This document shows, piece after piece, positions 61,582 through 64,000 of a stretch of 64,000 nucleotides of DNA. The position numbers and the translations under genes were made by a program. Origin of the DNA: CAYVIB01 sp964451365 (GTDB taxonomy: Bacteria > Pseudomonadota > Gammaproteobacteria > Pseudomonadales > Cellvibrionaceae); NCBI GenBank assembly GCA_964451365.1, contig CAYVIB010000008.1:1-64000 (forward strand), in the 5' to 3' direction. Below the pieces are notes generated by a model. The model was not told the origin of the DNA, did not search any database, and was given only the letters and a program-made list of their open reading frames with translations. Position 1 is the first letter of the stretch, and each line of letters begins with the position of its first letter.

Positions 61582-62418
61582 ATGCTCAAAGTTCAGTTCA
61601 GGGACAAAAGACAAGATCCTTTTTGGGTAATGGAAAAAAACTTTTCCATTGGCTCGGGTGACGAAAACAACCTGACCATACAGGATGAAAGCGTCAGTAA
61701 CGTGCACGCAAAACTCATTAATAATGGCGACACGTTTACCCTTCGCGATATGGGCAGCCAAACGGGTACCTATGTTAACGGCAAGCGCATAAACGAAAAG
61801 GACGTCGCCTGTGGCGATGTGATAACCGTAGGCGCGGTTGAACTGGAAATCGTCGATCCGCTGGATGAAACCCAGGGCGGGCAAGAGGATCGCACCTACT
61901 GGTCCCTTATCGCGGACTCAAGCTGGTTGTCCGGCCAGGAATTCCCCATTATCGCTGAGGAAAATGACTCGGTTATTGTGGGTCGTGGTACCCACTGTGA
62001 CATCGTTTTTCCGGGGACGCATCTGTCGAGGCAGCACGCGAAATTTACCGTAAAATCGGACCACCTTGTGCTGCGCGACCTGGGTTCCGCAAACGGGACC
62101 TTCCTGAACGATAAAAAAGTTGACCGGGCGGAAGTGCGCGCGGGAGATCGCATTCGCTTCGATGTGTACAGCTTTCGCGTGTTTGGCCCCGGTATTGAAC
62201 TGCCACAATCGGCAACCACGCGTTTTCCAGCAATCGATGAGAAAAAGCTGGCGCTGTCCGACAGTCACGGTCCAAAGCAGTGGAAGGTCAAACCCACCTC
62301 ACCCGGAAACCGGCAGGAACCTACCTACTCCACCCGGGAAAAAGCCACCGCCTGGATCGCCGCCATCGCGGTAATCGGCTTTTTTATCGCCGTCGCCTAT
62401 GCGGTAGTTCGACCGTAA
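61582..62418 (+). CDS. Double FHA-domain membrane protein
   Basis: Encodes 278 residues. The first FHA domain spans about 20-90 (IGSGDENNLTIQDESVSNVHAKL) and the second about 125-200 (VGRGTHCDIVFPGTHLSRQHAKF, with SRQHAK, and LRDLGSANGTFLN). A single C-terminal helix (AAIAVIGFFIAVAYAVV) anchors it in the membrane. FHA domains bind phosphothreonine, so it likely gathers phosphorylated partners; no kinase or type VI genes are nearby. Confidence 0.9.
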   Translation: MLKVQFRDKRQDPFWVMEKNFSIGSGDENNLTIQDESVSNVHAKLINNGDTFTLRDMGSQTGTYVNGKRINEKDVACGDVITVGAVELEIVDPLDETQGGQEDRTYWSLIADSSWLSGQEFPIIAEENDSVIVGRGTHCDIVFPGTHLSRQHAKFTVKSDHLVLRDLGSANGTFLNDKKVDRAEVRAGDRIRFDVYSFRVFGPGIELPQSATTRFPAIDEKKLALSDSHGPKQWKVKPTSPGNRQEPTYSTREKATAWIAAIAVIGFFIAVAYAVVRP

Positions 62419-62460
62419 TAACCGTTTCCCGCTGACCGGCGGCCAAGCCAGCGACTATAT

Positions 62461-62525
62461 CCGGCAGCTATATTCGATAGCTACATTCAGCAACTACATT
62501 CAGCAACTACATCCAGCAACTACAT
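62461..62525. repeat. 13-15-bp tandem repeat after the SulP gene
   Basis: CAACTACATTCAG-like units recur four to five times between the FHA gene and the SulP stop codon, with the last unit merging into the stop (CAACTACATCAT). Confidence 0.6.
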
Positions 62526-64000
62526 CATATTGCTTTTGGCGATCCCGATTGCATCGTGGATACTTCTGGAAAACTCCAGCAGGCCTTCCTTTTTTCGCGC
62601 GCCCAGGTGACGCAATTTCAAGATCAGGCGGGGCTGCAAGTTATTGATCACCAGTCCGATACCCTGTTTCTGTAAACTGCTTACAATCGCTTCCATCACA
62701 ATAATCGCGCTCATATCGAGCATGTTGACATCGCCCATGTCAAGGATGATGACTTTCACTTCCGGATTGAGCGTGGTAATACTTTTCAGGGCCTTTTGCG
62801 CGGAACCGAAAAACAAAGGGCCGTTAATATCGTAAATAGCAATTCCCCCGGGCAGGTTTTGCAGGTGCGGATGCTCCTCGCGGTTTTCCAGTTGTACAAC
62901 TTCCGTCAACTGAATGCTGCGCCGGATAAACAACATCGCCGCCAGTCCCATGCCAACGCCAACGGCGATCACCATATCGAAAATCACCGTTAACAAAAAG
63001 CAGGTTAACAAGGTAATAACATCTTCACGCGGAGCGATTTTTATCGTCCTGATGAAATGTTTCGCTTCACTCATGTTCCACGCAACCATCAGCAATAACG
63101 CCGCCAACGCGGCCATCGGGAGATAAGAGAGGTACGGTGCGAAAAAAACGATAGCCAGCAGAATGAACACACCGTGGACCACCGAAGCGAGCGGAGAAGT
63201 CGCCCCCGCACGAACACTGGCGGCTGTTCTGGCGATGGCCGCCGTGGCCGGAATGCCGCCAAAAAAGGGGGCGATAATATTGCCCAGGCCCTGCCCCACC
63301 AGTTCATCATTGGGATCGTGTTTTTTACCGGACATGCCGTCCGCGATCACGGCGCAAAGTAACGACTCTATCGCGCCCAGCATGGCGATCGTAAAGGCGG
63401 CACCAACTAGGCTGTGAAAAAGCTCAAAGCTCAAAACCAGGGGCTCGCCACCCGGCCCCGCCTGTTGCCACGGCCAGCTAAACCGAGGTAGCAGTTGTGG
63501 CACACCGTCGCCGCTGACATCACCGACTGTATAGTGAAACCGCGTACCGATAGTGGCAAATGTGGTATCCGGGCTAACCGCTTCGATCAAAACTACCGCG
63601 AAAGTCCCCACGGCCAAGGCAACAAGGTGCCCCGGAATCCGCGTTTTTACCTTTGACCACGCAACCAATACCAGCAACGTCAATACGCCGATAAACGTTT
63701 CATGCCATTGGATTGCCGGCAGAGCCCGGGCTATTGCAAGCAGTTTTTCCAGGTAATGACCGCTCAGCGAATCAATTGGCAGACCGAAAAAATCCTTTAT
63801 TTGCAATGTACCGATTACCACGGCAATACCGGCGGTAAACCCCACCGTCACCGGATAGGGAACTACCTCGATAAAACGTCCGAGCCTGGCCAGCCCCATT
63901 GCAACCAATATCACACCGGCCATCAAACCACTTACCAGCAGACCTCCCAGGCCGTACTGATGAACGATCGGCAACAGCACGACGACGAACGCGGCTGTGG
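62520..64000 (-). CDS. SulP-family anion transporter, 5' end beyond the window
   Basis: At least 493 residues are visible. The frame stays open to the window edge with TAAFVVVLLPIVHQYG, the middle of the SulP signature, so about 80 N-terminal residues are missing. GIPATAAIARTAASVRAGATSPLAS is the second SulP signature. A C-terminal STAS domain begins near VVQLENREEHPH, with VIILDMGDVNMLDMSA. The family moves sulfate, bicarbonate or other anions with protons or sodium. Confidence 0.93.
   Translation of the reverse strand, partial: TAAFVVVLLPIVHQYGLGGLLVSGLMAGVILVAMGLARLGRFIEVVPYPVTVGFTAGIAVVIGTLQIKDFFGLPIDSLSGHYLEKLLAIARALPAIQWHETFIGVLTLLVLVAWSKVKTRIPGHLVALAVGTFAVVLIEAVSPDTTFATIGTRFHYTVGDVSGDGVPQLLPRFSWPWQQAGPGGEPLVLSFELFHSLVGAAFTIAMLGAIESLLCAVIADGMSGKKHDPNDELVGQGLGNIIAPFFGGIPATAAIARTAASVRAGATSPLASVVHGVFILLAIVFFAPYLSYLPMAALAALLLMVAWNMSEAKHFIRTIKIAPREDVITLLTCFLLTVIFDMVIAVGVGMGLAAMLFIRRSIQLTEVVQLENREEHPHLQNLPGGIAIYDINGPLFFGSAQKALKSITTLNPEVKVIILDMGDVNMLDMSAIIVMEAIVSSLQKQGIGLVINNLQPRLILKLRHLGARKKEGLLEFSRSIHDAIGIAKSNMM

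Noticed and set aside
1..64000. tRNA, rRNA, CRISPR arrays, prophage or complete insertion sequences
   Set aside because: No cloverleaf with a GGTTCGA-type arm, no regularly spaced repeats and no transposase or phage genes were recognised by eye.

Overview
The window looks like the chromosome of a marine or plant-polysaccharide-associated gammaproteobacterium, most likely in or near the Cellvibrionaceae (inference). The support is conserved gammaproteobacterial gene order (miaB-phoH-ybeY-corC-lnt, leuS-lptE-holA, pspF divergent from pspABC, pxpABC), together with a Caulobacter-type TonB-dependent receptor next to tryptophan-halogenase-like genes and remnants of glucuronoyl esterase (CE15) and GH13 glycosidase genes.

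Positions 1-1450 resemble an integron cassette array. Three imperfect palindromes with attC architecture (about 43-127, 396-472, 752-857) separate small minus-strand cassettes, one of which encodes a protein resembling MafI-type immunity proteins. No integrase is visible; the array would continue left of the window. Positions 1452-4346 hold a decayed CE15 esterase, an intact DUF4256 gene and an SGNH hydrolase with one frameshift.

Positions 4449-10789 are a receptor-halogenase operon: a TonB-dependent receptor and two translationally coupled flavin-dependent halogenase-like proteins, under a good sigma70 promoter overlapped by TTGTATAC-type operators. Next come a hybrid histidine kinase, a CadC-like membrane regulator with two repeated periplasmic domains, a polysaccharide deacetylase, a methyltransferase, a truncated GH13 pseudogene and a chorismate-lyase-like gene.

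Positions 18785-34748 are mostly housekeeping: a PLP aminotransferase, DUF3144, YbfF-like esterase, DUF1820, MiaB, PhoH, YbeY, CorC, Lnt, a DUF6279 lipoprotein, a soluble NIT-like protein, DUF4399, LeuS, LptE and HolA. A 283-bp MITE-like foldback element sits between corC and lnt and ends one base before the lnt start codon.

Positions 35058-38214 are the phage-shock locus: pspF diverges from a sigma54/IHF-type promoter that drives two small membrane-protein genes and then pspA, pspB and pspC, with perfect hairpins between cistrons. The rest contains a GNAT acetyltransferase, tag and a WYL regulator, a prolyl aminopeptidase, a TauE-type permease broken by an amber codon, a MipA/OmpV-DUF3019-response regulator-sensor kinase operon, dtd, the 5-oxoprolinase operon pxpABC, a YgjP-type metallopeptidase, an HxlR regulator, a MATE exporter with a SemiSWEET protein, a diguanylate cyclase, SlyD, an exported methyltransferase, YajQ, a SixA-like phosphatase, a hibernation factor, DUF4404, an RND exporter, a SelW-like protein, a double-FHA membrane protein and a SulP transporter cut by the window end.

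I found no rRNA, tRNA, CRISPR array, prophage or complete IS. The most unusual parts are the integron-like left edge, the receptor-halogenase operon with its operators, the CadC-like regulator, the MITE at lnt, a 35-40 bp intergenic repeat present three times, and the two extra small proteins of the psp operon.
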